Origin: Prostheceraeus crozeri | Taxonomy: Eukaryota > Platyhelminthes > Polycladida > Euryleptidae | Length of the DNA: 64,000 bases | Direction of reading: 5' to 3' | Assembly: GCA_907163375.1 (NCBI GenBank) | Contig: CAJQUW010005765.1 | Coordinates: 434,001 to 498,000, forward strand | In this document: positions 45,733 to 56,694 of the stretch, piece by piece | Layout of the letters: every line of letters begins with the position of its first letter | Numbering within the stretch: position 1 is the stretch's first letter | Made by a program: the position numbers and the translations under genes | The notes under the pieces: generated by a model | The model's input: only the letters and a program-made list of their open reading frames with translations | Databases searched by the model: none | Told to the model about the DNA's origin: nothing

Positions 45733-47102
45733 TAGGGCGGTTTTTTATTGACCTAAAAAATTACGAATTTTGACTTTATTTTCAAGTAAATTTTTACCTA
45801 AAATTTTGACTTAAATGTAAAATTTTTACCCAATCTTTTTACCTAATTCAGTTTTGTTTAACCAAAAAAAACATCATTTCAGACTCACAAGAAAACGTTA
45901 CTTGTTTTAATTAAAGAAACACATTTTATTATTGAGCCCACAAATACAAAGTACTTCACGAAAAGAAGGAATGCCTCTTAAACAACGAGTTAATTGTTAT
46001 TGGCGTTGTAATTCATTACTGCATTGTATTTAATGTTTTGGGGAGAAAAGTTTCTGTTAAAACACAGGAGATTTTTCAACTGGGAAAAGCTTCGTTCGAT
46101 CGCAACTGTGGTTGACTGTGCACACAACAGAAGATTGTATTCAGTTGGTGAAATATCGTCACGTGCCAAGTTAACAATCTCCATGATATCATTCTCAGAT
46201 AAACGCAAGTTTATATATGATTTGATTTCACAGGGATCAATTCCGAAATCCAGACTGTTTACATCCTGCATTACCTGACGAATGTTGTAGTTGGTTCCTT
46301 CGCATCGCTCCATTAGATGATGCAGTTGTCTATACGTTGCCACATCCACGAGTTGGTCAACACTTATTGTGCTGGAAACTGCAGATTTTGCACGACTTAC
46401 AAGTAATCTATCATCCTCGAAAACCAACACAATTTGTTTGACGTCGGAAAAGTGGCCTGCATACGGTACTAAAAAGCCGCGTTTAACCATGTTCCCCACC
46501 TGGACGATCCACCAAAGCTGGATACGACCAGCTTTGGTGGACTTCCAATCAATGCAAAAAGAAGACGGCGATCACCATTTTTAACAGTGGCAGCCTTGAT
46601 TGAGGAAATCAAGCTGTAGACATATAGATAAGTAACTTCAGGCTTTTCTAGAATTCCGACAAGAATGTTCATAAACGTCCGACCAGAAATTTCCATTCAG
46701 AAAAGTTCATTCCTTGGTGTTACTATAAATTCTTGAGGATATTGGCAAGTAACTCTTTTGCACTTGGATGCATCACTTTCAGCTGTCTTGGGCATTTCGA
46801 ACAATCGAAGATAGTCAGTGTCAGTTAACAAAAATATGTAGTTATATGTGCGTTGAAATCCTTGGAAGAATATTTGGTGTCCCAATAGCTTAGCTTTTTG
46901 TTTTGATTGAAAAGAGTTGGGGAAACCCAGATCTAAAAATAGCGCTTAGGAAGGCCAGGTGTCTAAAAATAGCGCCTGGGAAGACCAGATTCCTGAAAAA
47001 TTTACTGTCTTATTTCAACTTTTTGACCTTATTTTTACTCTATTGACTATATTGACTTCATTTGTTTATTTTAACCGTATTTTTACTTTATTGACCGCCC
47101 TA
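45733..47102 (-). mobile_element. Internally shortened hAT element with 8-bp duplication
   Basis: CTTATTAA flanks both sides (45725-45732, 47103-47110). Ends are TAGGGCGGT and its inverted copy. Within 130 bp of each end, TTGACC, TTTTACC and TTGACTT-like units recur many times. A minus-strand hAT C-terminal transposase fragment is inside. At 1370 bp it is less than half a typical autonomous hAT. Confidence 0.92.
45990..46885 (-). pseudogene. hAT transposase fragment
   Basis: The longest frame (45990-46499, 169 codons) ends with SPTEYNLLLCAQSTTVAIER and SFSQLKNLLCFNRNFSPQNI. This is the hAT C-terminal dimerisation motif, in which ERSFS is typical. Upstream in other frames, SGRTFMNILVGILEKPEV (46600-46690) resembles the catalytic-domain entry. 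The central domain is largely missing, so the protein is not functional. Confidence 0.8.
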
Positions 47103-47149
47103 CTTATTAAATTAATGGTGGCGCACGGGAGGTTTTTCGTCTCATGCTG

Positions 47150-47303
47150 TATATTTTAAAACAGCACTCCCTTTCTTTAGCCGAAGTTGTATTTTAAAAA
47201 AAAGATTTGATAAAGGCACTGAGTGCTGAAACTGGTCGACCCGTAGTGTTTATATATTTTAAAAAATACAACTTCGGCTAAAGAAAGAGAGTGTTGTTTC
47301 AAA
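47150..47303. repeat. Palindrome around a Penelope-like hammerhead motif
   Basis: Arms 47150-47195 and 47258-47303 share TTTCTTTAGCCGAAGTTGTA in inverse orientation. Between them lies a Penelope-tail sequence. Confidence 0.75.
47206..47240 (+). ncRNA. Hammerhead-like motif of a Penelope tail
   Basis: TTGATAA, a GCAC/GTGC stem closing a TGA loop, GAAA, then a C-G pair with loop TG and GTC. Stem II, GAAA and the cleavage triplet fit the hammerhead plan, but the first core element deviates and helix I does not pair, so it is probably a decayed or half motif. Confidence 0.4.
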
Positions 47304-48559
47304 CTTTTGCCTATAGCAAAATACTTGAAATATCTTATTAAGTTTATATGCGCGCGTTTTAAGCTGAAGCAACCAATAGCATCGTCTATGATTACTTAAA
47401 AACATAGGATATGAAATCTGGGCAATCCAATAGCATTCGAATGCTAGAGGTATATTAATTCACCACAACCAGAAATCAATATTGCTAATTGATAAATAAT
47501 TACATAGGCTAATTCTGCCAACTCTTTTTTCTAGTTAGTCTTCAGTAGTAAAGAGAAATTGATAGAAGATGTATTAGTAAGATGGGGCATTAACCACACG
47601 ATAAAGATACATGTATGCGATTCCCAGTTCATGATTAAAAAAAATTGATAAAAGATATCTTCAAAATATTTCTTGTGGAAGAGCGGACAGAATGCATTCG
47701 AAGTCATCAAAATATTTGTCGTTCTATTGTCACAAGCTGGGTTACTTCTGCCTAGACCAATATTGAGGTATGCCTGGTCAATTTCATATGCATTTCTCTT
47801 TCTATCTTCAATAAATATCATGATGACCACGATAGCATTCTATGCGCTTTTCATCGATGAAATTATGGGCAGGCGCAGTTGCTTAGACAAAATCTGCCTC
47901 TGCAAAGCGTAGAACAACAACGAAGTAAAAACTATATACGATTTCTTTAAGAATGGTTATGGTTAACACGACCCCTTCCTTCCTATAACTTCCAGAATTC
48001 TACTTAGACAAGCGGAGAATGTTCATCAATGCGAATAATCAAGAACAACAAAAATGCGCAAAGTTTTATTATTTGCAAATTTAAATGTTGGTTTTGCTCC
48101 CTGCTAGTCAAAGTTAATTTAAAGCAGCCTTTTCATTCAATGACTTATGTGTGCTTATGTGTATCTTTACTTCCAATGTAGGAAAAGAAAAAAATATATA
48201 CTCATACATGTAATATGATGCATTATCTTCAGCGTTTTCGATCACTCTAGTCACAAGATGACGTCATATACAAAAGGATTCAAAATAATCTTGCACTGAA
48301 AGTTACAGGACAATCAAATTACGTAGCTATGAAAAGAGATTTAGCAAGTAAAAAAATGCAAACATACTAAAATCGAGGCATACAGAAAATGAACACAGAT
48401 AAGATGAAAGCAAAACGGGGCTAAGTCCACGGCAGGAACAAATCACTAACATAATATTTCATGATACATAATGAGGGCTTGAATCGTGTTCATAAAATGG
48501 ACTCAGTGATGTTAACATGGTGTACATTTATACAGTATGCAGCGACAGAGAAATAGGAA
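47304..48559. other. No gene recognised
   Basis: AT-rich; open frames of 79-99 codons on both strands (47531-47912) overlap each other and have no domain. Confidence 0.4.
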
Positions 48560-48992
48560 TCCATCATGTGTCGGAGAATTTATTGCAATCCCAGGGGTGC
48601 TTGCATTGGAGCTGCTTTGATCGTTTGGGCCTCTCAATCTTGTTGGAATAGTACTCTTTGATTCGGATATCACCACGACAATTCGTTGTCCGACCAATAT
48701 AACTGCATCCGCAGTCGCATTTGAAATTGTAACAGACGTTTGATCGGTCAACGAGAGGAATTGGATCCTTCAAAGAACGACAAGCGATCTGCATTGTCTG
48801 AGGCAATGCAACAAGCTGTACTGCATAAAATGTTTTTGAAATTGATTCATTTAGCTTTTTCGAGACTAAAGAATGAAACCTGTCTCCCCGAACTGTTGAA
48901 TCAACAAGGTGAATCAATTTCAAGAACATTTTATCAGGGGTGCTCCGGATTTGAAAATTTTCAATGCTGCCGGAACCGGATTTGGAGATCAA
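48560..48992 (-). pseudogene. Penelope-like endonuclease fragment
   Basis: On the minus strand: a linker (QIACRSLKDPIPLVDRSN), then VCYNFKCDCGCSYIGRTTN and DIRIKEYYSNKIE, which correspond to the GIY-YIG start and its Arg-x-x-x-His/Tyr helix. The upstream part overlaps a palindrome at 48825-48935 (AAATTGATTCATTTA and its inverse), where the element was rearranged. Non-functional. Confidence 0.75.
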
Positions 48993-49284
48993 ACAAATCT
49001 ACAATACATCATGTATATTTGTTTTTTCCTGAATAGTATGTACAAAGCATCTACAGTTGCTGAATTGGATGTTTAAAAGCCACATTTGAAAGATACGTTG
49101 CCTTACCTGTAATTTGTACCTAAAATCGGATGCTGCGAACACTTTATGCGAATCTAACAGATTTCAGCTGACATTATCGAGTGACAATCACTAGAACGAT
49201 TTCAATCAATATGCTTTAAGAAAAAGAACCATAAACCGGTACATTTCCGAAAGCTCAACGGATGTACGTGTCAAAGGATTCTCT

Positions 49285-49400
49285 TGTGAACAACTCGATC
49301 GAAATAGTCGAATTATCCTGACCTGACACCTTGCGACTTCCACCTGCTTCCGACTTTGACGACGAACATGCAAAGGAAACGTATCGGAGAAAAGGTTTTA
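49285..49400 (+). pseudogene. Possible mariner transposase fragment
   Basis: Translation near 49310-49360 reads PDLTPCDFHLLPTLTT, matching the third-Asp region (PDLAPCDFFLFPxLK) of mariner transposases. No other part or terminal repeats were found nearby. Confidence 0.45.
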
Positions 49401-50920
49401 TTGAGAGAATGCTTTCATCTGAGTGATCTGCCAGGGCGGAAGAAGAGGGGTTCTCCTCCTCAATAACATGGAAAGAAGGAGTAGGCCTATGTTGCTGCCT
49501 TGTAGTCCCTCCAAAAATTGTGAAGTGATCGCTTTCATGTCTGCTAGTCTACAAGCATCGTAAATTGAAATTCTTCTTAAACACTATCCAAGTGATTTAT
49601 AGAGCAAAAGTTCTGACGCAGTCTAAATGGACGAAAATTCGGGTGAACTACATTAACAACACCAAGTAGACTTTCAAATGCTTGGAGGATGATATTGAGG
49701 AGAGAGAAAGAAACACGAAAAGTTCATCTCTCAATTCTCGTACTGATCACATGGGGAAAAATGGGACAAAAAGAAATGAGGCAAAATGGAATTTTTGATT
49801 ATTTCATAGCCCATCAGAAATGGCTCTAAAAAAGCGAGCGATGAAGAAATGGGCAGGCTAATGCAGGAATTCAGAAAAAATGAAGCTCATTCGCTTGATA
49901 AGGTCGTCATTCTAGAGGAATTGGTCAAATGAAACTATGTAACCTCATCTGAACTATTATTGTGTGATCATGAATTGACCGATGTGTGATCATATGTATG
50001 ATCTATTATTCTCCTACAATTATTCCGACACAGCAGTTTCTTCGCGGACATTAAAGTCTTAAATCAATGAAAAATATACGAAAGCCCCAATATGGTAATG
50101 TTTGCGCATTTTTAGTAGCCATTAAACTTATGTTTCTCGTTCAGCAGCCCAAGAAATAGACCTAATTTTCTGCCAATAAATTCGTCGGATGTTCATTAGC
50201 CACATGCTGAAATTGACCATAAGATCGTGTAAGGAAAGCTTTATTATGATAATTGACCAACCAAATGGCAGGTTGAAAAAAGAGAGGAGGCATGGGGTTT
50301 CATTGCAATTTTGCAGCATTTTCGAGACCTAATGAGATTCGCCTTCCCAAGGCGGGAAATAAAGACAATCGGCCCGAGGGCGGAGAATTGTCATAGGTGG
50401 TGGTATGAGCGCTTCTTAAGTTGGTTGCGTCGAATGAAACCCTGAACAGATTGTTCTAGAGGCTATTTTGAGAAACTGAGATTTTCATTACTTTTCTAAA
50501 CGTGTATAATTCTCCAAATTTTGTAAGAAAACAGGTAAAAAATCAGTGAAATGTTCCACGGCAATTTCACTGGGTCACGATAAGCTCAGTGATTCTATTA
50601 TTTAATTCACAAGAAAATTGCTAGCATTACATACTCAAGATAGATTTGAAACTCGATTGCTGACCTCGTTCATTATTCGATGATAAAATTGTCCTGCAAA
50701 GAAAAATGGAGTCAAGTAACAAAAGCTATAGCTGCTAATAACATGCAACATGTAGAACACTAAAATTTGACTGCAGATGAATTTTAGCAGATGCATGCTA
50801 CTATTTCTCGGTGGTGAACTCATGTAATCGGCATGCTGAAAACCATCGCTTTATTCTACAAATTCGCTGATCAACTCATCCCAATTGCAAACATGTCTAT
50901 ATGGAGACAATATTGTTAGC
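49401..50920. other. No gene recognised
   Basis: AT-rich non-coding sequence up to the LTR element. Confidence 0.4.
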
Positions 50921-51164
50921 TGTAAGTAAAAACGCGAATTCCAAATAGCAAAGAAGCACTTTATTTGCAGACGTGGATATTTATACCTGTATAACAATGG
51001 CATAACACAACTCACGAAACATGCACAATAATGAAATGTTATTATCATGAAACGTCACCAGAACACTTGACTTGATAATAGGATGTCAGGCATGCGGTCG
51101 AGAGTCGGATTGCTATGTCCTAAGACAGTGAACAATAGAGAATTAGAAATACAACACGCTCACA
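50921..51164 (-). repeat. 3' LTR (244 bp)
   Basis: Identical to 52995-53238. A purine-containing tract (AAACTAGGGAGCG on the minus strand) immediately upstream is a candidate polypurine primer. Confidence 0.93.
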
Positions 51165-51686
51165 CGCTCCCTAGTTTCTTAAGAAACTAATAAACAAAAG
51201 TATATATTATATACGAAACAATATAAGGCCTGCTATCTGTAATCAACGACCTGGTCACCTTGAAAAATAGGTCTTTTAGTCACGCGACTACTCCTTCGGG
51301 GTACCGCCTCAGAATCAATTTCGACATCGCTATCATTCGTCAAAGAGCAGTTTCGTTTCTAAGTCGACTTCGGTAGATTCCCCTTAAGGTACCAGTCTTA
51401 AATGCGATACATGACGAGAGACATTTATATCATCTAACTCAACTGAAACACTCGAAATGATTTTTTGTCACGACGTTGTGGACCGCTCCCAAACGTCATC
51501 ACATCGGGAGGAAGGAGGCTTAAGAAAAACTTTATCGCCAACAAGAAAAGGATTACGGTCTTTATCAAAGTAATTATCGTTTACCTCGTAATTCAATTTG
51601 GGTCGTTCTATCTCAATGCGATCAGCTGTAACATCCGGCTTTCTAGACTTCGCACAGAAAACTAATTCGTAAGTGTTGAATCGTTT

Positions 51687-51966
51687 TTACTTTTGTATTA
51701 TTAACCCAGAAAACGGGCCTCTGCGAGGGATTTTTCCTGTGCGCTTTACGGTTCTCTTAACGGTACGATGAACCCGCTCAACCACCGAGTTTCCCTGGGG
51801 CCTATAAGCGGAAGTCAAGACCTGTTGAACTTTCCACTTATCTAACTGCTCATTAAACTCGCGGCTACGGAAAACTGTCCCGTTATCACTCATTATGTAC
51901 GCTGGGGACCAAATTCTGCGAAGATCTGTTCAATGTTGAAAGCTATCTCAGTGGAGGATTCATTTC
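51687..51966 (-). pseudogene. Integrase catalytic core, frameshifted
   Basis: After the stop at 51967, other frames give NESSTEIAFNIEQIFAEFGP, MSDNGTVFRSREFNEQL (second catalytic Asp) and RPQGNSVVERVHRTVK (catalytic Glu). With the Asp in the gag-protease frame these make the D,D-35-E triad. At least one frameshift or stop lies near 51900-51967. A duplicated KRTV/KRT follows the Glu, and no C-terminal domain is seen. Confidence 0.88.
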
Positions 51967-52965
51967 TTAAGCTACGCCAGATTGTAAATCTGGAAGCAAT
52001 ATCGATAACGATAAATAAGGTCTACCGTCTACATGAGTTACATCAGTGCCTAAAACTTCCCAAACATTATTCGCGGATATCGATCCTTTGTCCCAACTAA
52101 AGCGATTCGAAGACCGAGACCGACTCTCATTCCCAACCACATGCTCACCAATGACAGAAGTCACAGATCCAGTGTCGATCAGCGCGTTCATCCTTGGCCA
52201 TTGACATTCATTGGACGTGAGATTTGTGCACCGGTGATTTCCGTCGCCGCAGCCATGCTCGCACTTGCTGTTGTTGACGTGTGGGCAAAATCGCTGAATA
52301 TGCCCTTTCTCGTTACAAAAGAAACAGGTGATAATACAGCTGGCCTTCTCATGGCCAAAGCGGCGACAGCCTTGACAGCGAACCATTTGCTTGGAGACTT
52401 TCATTTGGCTGTTTTGCGGACCCATCGTCGCAGCGACTGCGGTGGGTAAGGCATCTCGAGTTGCCAAAAGCGCCTTCGCCGTAGACAGAACATCTTGGAG
52501 CTTCATATCTTCGCCGTCTTGGATATACACCTTCTCCTTTACATCAGCTGGTAACGCATCGATCACAGCTAACGATACCAGCTCCTCATCAGGATCTTTG
52601 CCAGTGATAACCTTCAACAATGTCTTTGCATCATCTGCGATGATGTCGATCTGTTCGCCAGGCCACAAACGGAGGGATTTGAGTTTTAGCCAGGCACTTG
52701 CCTTGTTAAGTCCATAAACTCTCTTCAAAGCCTTCATCACAACTTTAAAGTCATTTTTATCTGTTGGCTCCAATTGATCCCAGGTCGCGAAAGCAGGACC
52801 ATCCAAAAATAGAGGCATCATTCGAGCCATCTCAGCCTCTAAATCCTTTGGGGCGGTTACTATAGACACCGCTGTCTCGTATCGTCTGAACCATTGATCA
52901 ATATTTTCATCACGCTCACCCTTGAATCTCTTCACGATATCGACCAACTTTAACGAGCCGCTCAT
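51967..52965 (-). CDS. Gag-protease fused to start of integrase
   Basis: ATG at 52965 (MSGSLKLVDIVKRF) opens a 332-codon frame; an in-frame ATG at 53025 lies inside the LTR. Residues 1-190 are a helical gag capsid region (NIDQWFRRYETAV, then FLDGPAFATWDQL). Two zinc knuckles follow: CQGCRRFGHEKASC (CX2CX4HX4C) and CFFCNEKGHIQRFC. The aspartic protease active site is NALIDTGSVTSVI. About 40 residues later the frame passes into VLGTDVTHVDGRPYL, the first catalytic Asp strand of integrase, so RT/RNase H and most of the protease C-terminus were deleted in frame. It could still make gag. Confidence 0.9.
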   Translation of the reverse strand: MSGSLKLVDIVKRFKGERDENIDQWFRRYETAVSIVTAPKDLEAEMARMMPLFLDGPAFATWDQLEPTDKNDFKVVMKALKRVYGLNKASAWLKLKSLRLWPGEQIDIIADDAKTLLKVITGKDPDEELVSLAVIDALPADVKEKVYIQDGEDMKLQDVLSTAKALLATRDALPTAVAATMGPQNSQMKVSKQMVRCQGCRRFGHEKASCIITCFFCNEKGHIQRFCPHVNNSKCEHGCGDGNHRCTNLTSNECQWPRMNALIDTGSVTSVIGEHVVGNESRSRSSNRFSWDKGSISANNVWEVLGTDVTHVDGRPYLSLSILLPDLQSGVA

Positions 52966-52994
52966 GTTCAGCAAGACAAACGGCCGTGATAGCT

Positions 52995-53238
52995 TGTAAG
53001 TAAAAACGCGAATTCCAAATAGCAAAGAAGCACTTTATTTGCAGACGTGGATATTTATACCTGTATAACAATGGCATAACACAACTCACGAAACATGCAC
53101 AATAATGAAATGTTATTATCATGAAACGTCACCAGAACACTTGACTTGATAATAGGATGTCAGGCATGCGGTCGAGAGTCGGATTGCTATGTCCTAAGAC
53201 AGTGAACAATAGAGAATTAGAAATACAACACGCTCACA
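52995..53238 (-). repeat. 5' LTR (244 bp)
   Basis: Identical to the other LTR. On the minus strand it is followed by AGCTATCACGGCC and, after only about 30 bp, by the gag ATG at 52965. No obvious TGG-starting primer-binding site is present. Confidence 0.93.
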
Positions 53239-53969
53239 CACATAAGACATGGTAACCTTAATATTCGACGATGAGCTTTTTATTCAACATCAATTCTTAC
53301 TTTCTGTATGTTTCAATCAATCGGTCTGCGGATTCAAATAAATATAAGATTGAAATAAACACTACATTCTACAAAATCAAATTACACAGACTTATGTCAT
53401 GGCAATCTGCTGGTAGTTATTTTAGAAGACAATCTTGTTAAGCGGCCTTGTACGATCTCGTACACTTAAGGGTGAAGTCCAGCCCGTATAGCGCTATGTT
53501 ATGGACCCCCGGAAAGGTCCGCCCGGCACGCAATCAGATCAGTCAAGTCTTTGTGCTTAAAGACCTTCATGCATTCATGCATTTGTCGAGGATCACAAGT
53601 CAAAGGACCATTAGGGGTAAGGTCCAGCCCCGCTTTAGAAGCGCTGATTGAAAAATGGACTAGTGGGAAGGTCCTCCACACCGATCTCGTCAAGTTTGGC
53701 TCTAAAATGTAGTCCTAGGATAGTCAAAAGTTTCACGCGCCTTGAACGTTTAATGTCTGCCGGTGGGAACGCACCACCTGTCCTCTTAAGGGCAAACCTT
53801 AAGTCTTATTAACTATAAGTTTATTAAAATTATGAAACATTTAGACGTCGTTATGGGTGTTTGATCCACAGCTTCAATTGGTGTATCAAACACATCATTA
53901 AGTTCGGAAAGCAGTTCTAGTGGTGTATGAACACTACACAAACCCGATAATTTTCTCATTCTCATAATC
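53239..53969. other. No gene recognised; GC-richer GGTCC-containing stretch 53450-53700
   Basis: AAGGTCC occurs several times (53514, 53632, 53669) in a more GC-rich tract, probably the 5' flank or body of an unidentified repeat. No tRNA or snRNA fold recognised. Confidence 0.35.
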
Positions 53970-54358
53970 GTGTGGCCAATCACTGTGAAGGACCTAAATC
54001 GTTTGAGCCGCTGTGACAATACGATGATCAGGTGGATTTATTCAAAACGGCTAGCTGGTCGGGGAGACGGCTTAGCATTCATCCATTGGAAGCTGTCATT
54101 CGATGGGGAAGACTCCGCTGGTATGGTCATGTGCAAAGAATACAAGAGGACTCCTGGCAAGAGAAGGTGATGAATCTGGAGGCAGAAGGACGCAAGCCAA
54201 GGGGACAACCGAAGAGAAGGTGGTGCGACAACGTGCGAACCAAACTTCAAGGCGCATTGACGTTCAAGATCGGCACGCGTGGAGAACCACCACCAGACCG
54301 GAGTCCCCTGAACCACCATTGTCTAACACTCGAAGCACGGGGAAGTGGACGATAAATC
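53970..54358 (+). pseudogene. LINE reverse transcriptase C-terminal fragment
   Basis: WPITVKDLNRLSRCDNTMIRWI corresponds to the segment after the RT thumb in many LINEs. After a frameshift near 54035-54050 it continues with IRWGRLRWYGHVQRIQEDSW and RKPRGQPKRRWCDNVRTKL, the recognisable C-terminus of RTE/CR1-type endonuclease-reverse transcriptases. Only the 3' portion survives. Confidence 0.85.
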
Positions 54359-54826
54359 GTGGAGTGTGGAGTAAACTGTGCAGCAAACTTTTCTACACAG
54401 GTGTCCCATGAGCACCTGGATACTTTAATGTCAAATTATTGACTTGATTTGCACTTTTGTAGTTGATATGTTGACTTTCACTCAAATGTTGGGCACTGTC
54501 AGTGTTATGGGGTAAAAGAGCAGCGGCACCGGACTGCATCTTGCAGAATCATACAGGACTGGAGGTGAGTCTATGATTTTTGAATTACTTTTTATCAACA
54601 CACATTTTTCACGTCCTCCTAATAGTTTTATTAATATATATTGCAGTTATTCATATAACCAGCACATGTACACAAAACATTCATAAGTGCCAAAAACATC
54701 TTATAATAAACGACATTTCACAAAAGAACACGTATGGAATTAATTCTCCAATTGCGTGCAATGGCTAGCCCACTACCTTCATTTGATTGTTGAAATCGCA
54801 GTTCAGTTTTAATAATTTAAACTTAC
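54359..54826. other. No gene recognised
   Basis: AT-rich intergenic or intronic sequence. Confidence 0.35.
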
Positions 54827-55037
54827 CGGTGGTTTCTCCTTTGGAGGCAAAAAGCTTGGAAACGCGAACTCTATGCTTCCTCATGGTCAGAATGTCGTCA
54901 ATGGTGGATTCACTGGCGTCGGATTCGTCTGTGAAGTCATTCAGAGCAGCTCCAACACTGCAGTCAAGCCCAGAGTCTGGGAAGCTGGCACTCATATCCG
55001 GAAAACTACCCGGTAGGTCGGACGAACATTGGCAGCA
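54827..55037 (-). CDS. Probable internal exon of a host gene, unknown
   Basis: On the minus strand, TTTTTAGTCAG is an acceptor (exon starts at 55037) and ACCG followed by GTAAGT is a near-ideal donor (exon ends at 54827). The 211-bp exon (70 codons plus one base) is open in one frame: SFPDMSASFPDSGLDCSVGA, then NDFTDESDASESTIDDILTM, then RKHRVRVSKLFASKGETT. It is Ser/Asp-rich and then basic, and has balanced codon use unlike the transposon scraps. It matches no transposon family that I know, and I do not recognise the gene. Confidence 0.6.
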
Positions 55038-55137
55038 CTGACTAAAAATGTAATACACGAGATCAGATTTCACTTACAGATCAGGCCAGAAGTGTTATAC
55101 AGATCAGATCCTTCTTTAAATTCATTTAATTCATTTA

Positions 55138-55745
55138 CAGGGTGTTCAGCAAAAAACGGAAGGATTACAAATTATCAGTTTGAAAGAAATATCATCAAAT
55201 TATTGTACTCTTATTTCCTTCGGAGTTTGTTCAAATGATTATTCAACTTTAATTCAAGCCAATGTAAACATGCTCGATGGCCTACCGCGATCCATAATGG
55301 CTTCAAGTAGACACACAGACATCGGGCAAAAAAGGGAAGAGCTACAGGTGATTTTAATTTTTCAATCAAAGAATTTTAATTTGATTAAATGTTTTCATTA
55401 CAGCATATATCTAAAATCACTTTATATGCTACGTTTACTGTATATGCTCGAAATGATTCCCCCGTGCTCGTATGCATTGATTGAGTCTTTTGATCCACAA
55501 TTTTGTAGGGTTTTGCAAAGTTTCTTGTGAAATGGAATTCCACGCATTCGTCAAAACGTCCTTGAGATCCTCTGCTGATCTGATTTTCCAACGACTTCTC
55601 TGCGGGCCATTTGAAAGAATGCTCCATATGCAGCAGTCAAGAACATTTATATCCGGACTTTTCGCAGGCCATTGTGTTGGAGTTATGAAATCAACGGCGT
55701 TTCTTTGAAACCATTTGACGGATTTTCAAGCAGTTGGGGCTCCTG
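55138..55745 (-). pseudogene. Mariner-like (DD37D/E-type) transposase C-terminus
   Basis: Minus-strand reading from about 55700: VDFITPTQWPAKSPDINVLD carrying the third acidic catalytic residue, then CCIWSILSNGPQRSRWK, DLKDVLTNAWNSISQETLQ and RLNQCIRARGNHFEHIQ. This is the C-terminus of ITm/mariner transposases common in invertebrates. GGGTGTTCAGCAAAAAACGG at about 55140 may be its terminal inverted repeat. The N-terminal part is replaced at about 55750 by a Penelope tail. Confidence 0.8.
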
Positions 55746-55779
55746 CACCTTTTGTTGCCATCACCAAGAGCAATTATTC

Positions 55780-56624
55780 ATGAGATATAATTTTCTTTAA
55801 GCAGCATATTTAAATTAAATAAAAAAAGTTATCAGTTAGCCAAGCTGCTGTATTATTATCCAATCTTACCAATTTTCACCGATATGACGGCCTGTTTACG
55901 TAAAAAGGATTTTCAAATTACATCTTGCATAAAAATCAAAATATCAATGTCTGATAAGTTGAACATTCATATTTGTTATTGAGGCTTAAATTTCATAGAT
56001 TTTATTAATATGGCCTCTCTGAAACGTAGGTTAATGCTGTTTGTATCAAACGCTATGATTTTGACTGTAAACGGGAAAGCTATGTTAGGAGAGCAACTTA
56101 GGCATAGAAATTAATAATACCATAGAAGTACTATTATCTACTTCTATGAACTTAGGTGATGTTTGATTACACTTGAGTCTTTGTTTGTGGCATGTTCTTT
56201 AATGCGTGTATGGAGTGAACGGACTGTACTCCCGATATAATTACTTTTACACGTTTTGCATGTTATTTCATACACTACCATAGCTCTCAAACAGATGTTG
56301 CTGTCAACAATAACGCACTGATTCAATTTACACTTATGTTTGGAATGTGATTTTCTCAAAGCCATTCGTAGCGTGTATGACTATGCGTGTATGGGATACG
56401 CGCACAGGTAAGTCAAGATTACGAAAAATTCTTAACACCTTGTTATCGAAGCAATCAGATATGAAAGGAATTTGCAAATAAAAGAAGTATTTCGTTTTCG
56501 TTCTTAGCGGGGGCAGATTATGGACGCTTTTCAAATTTTTAGAAAAATGCTCAGGATAATCATTTAAAGTTAGTATCTTATCAAATTCACTTAGGCATTC
56601 ATTCTTATTATTTGTGTCGAACAC
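55780..56624 (-). pseudogene. Penelope-like RT C-terminus, endonuclease and 3' tail
   Basis: From 56624 downward: IPFISDCFDNKVLRIFRNLD (RT/linker), then KCKLNQCVIVDSNICLRAMV, VYEITCKTCKSNYIGSTVRS and LHTRIKEHATNKDSSVIKHH. The last two are the GIY-YIG core. The 3' tail (GCTTGGCTAACTGATAACTT) ends near 55780. It is the same family as 21310-21890. The copy is 5'-truncated and frameshifted. Confidence 0.85.
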
Positions 56625-56694
56625 CTTTGGATTCTTCTGCGCTTTTCATTTTTGATGATATTGATTTTCTGTTGAATTGGTAATTTGATTTATG

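Larger units (their letters stand above)
50921..53238 (-). mobile_element. LTR retrotransposon deletion derivative with identical LTRs
   Basis: Two 244-bp direct repeats (50921-51164 and 52995-53238) begin TGTGAGCG and end CTTACA on the minus strand (TG...CA) and show no difference by eye. Between them are gag with zinc knuckles, a protease, and then integrase, all on the minus strand. Reverse transcriptase and RNase H are absent. No target duplication is seen (TTAGC versus CACAT), so the copy may have suffered recombination. Identity of the LTRs implies recent insertion, so enzymes must have come from another copy. Gag-PR-IN order fits Ty3/Gypsy-type elements. Confidence 0.92.

Noticed and set aside
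50851..51048. Open frames inside the LTRs
   Set aside because: They are identical in both LTRs and reflect LTR sequence, not genes.
53450..53700. snRNA or tRNA in the GGTCC-rich stretch
   Set aside because: No cloverleaf, Sm site or known RNA sequence could be recognised.
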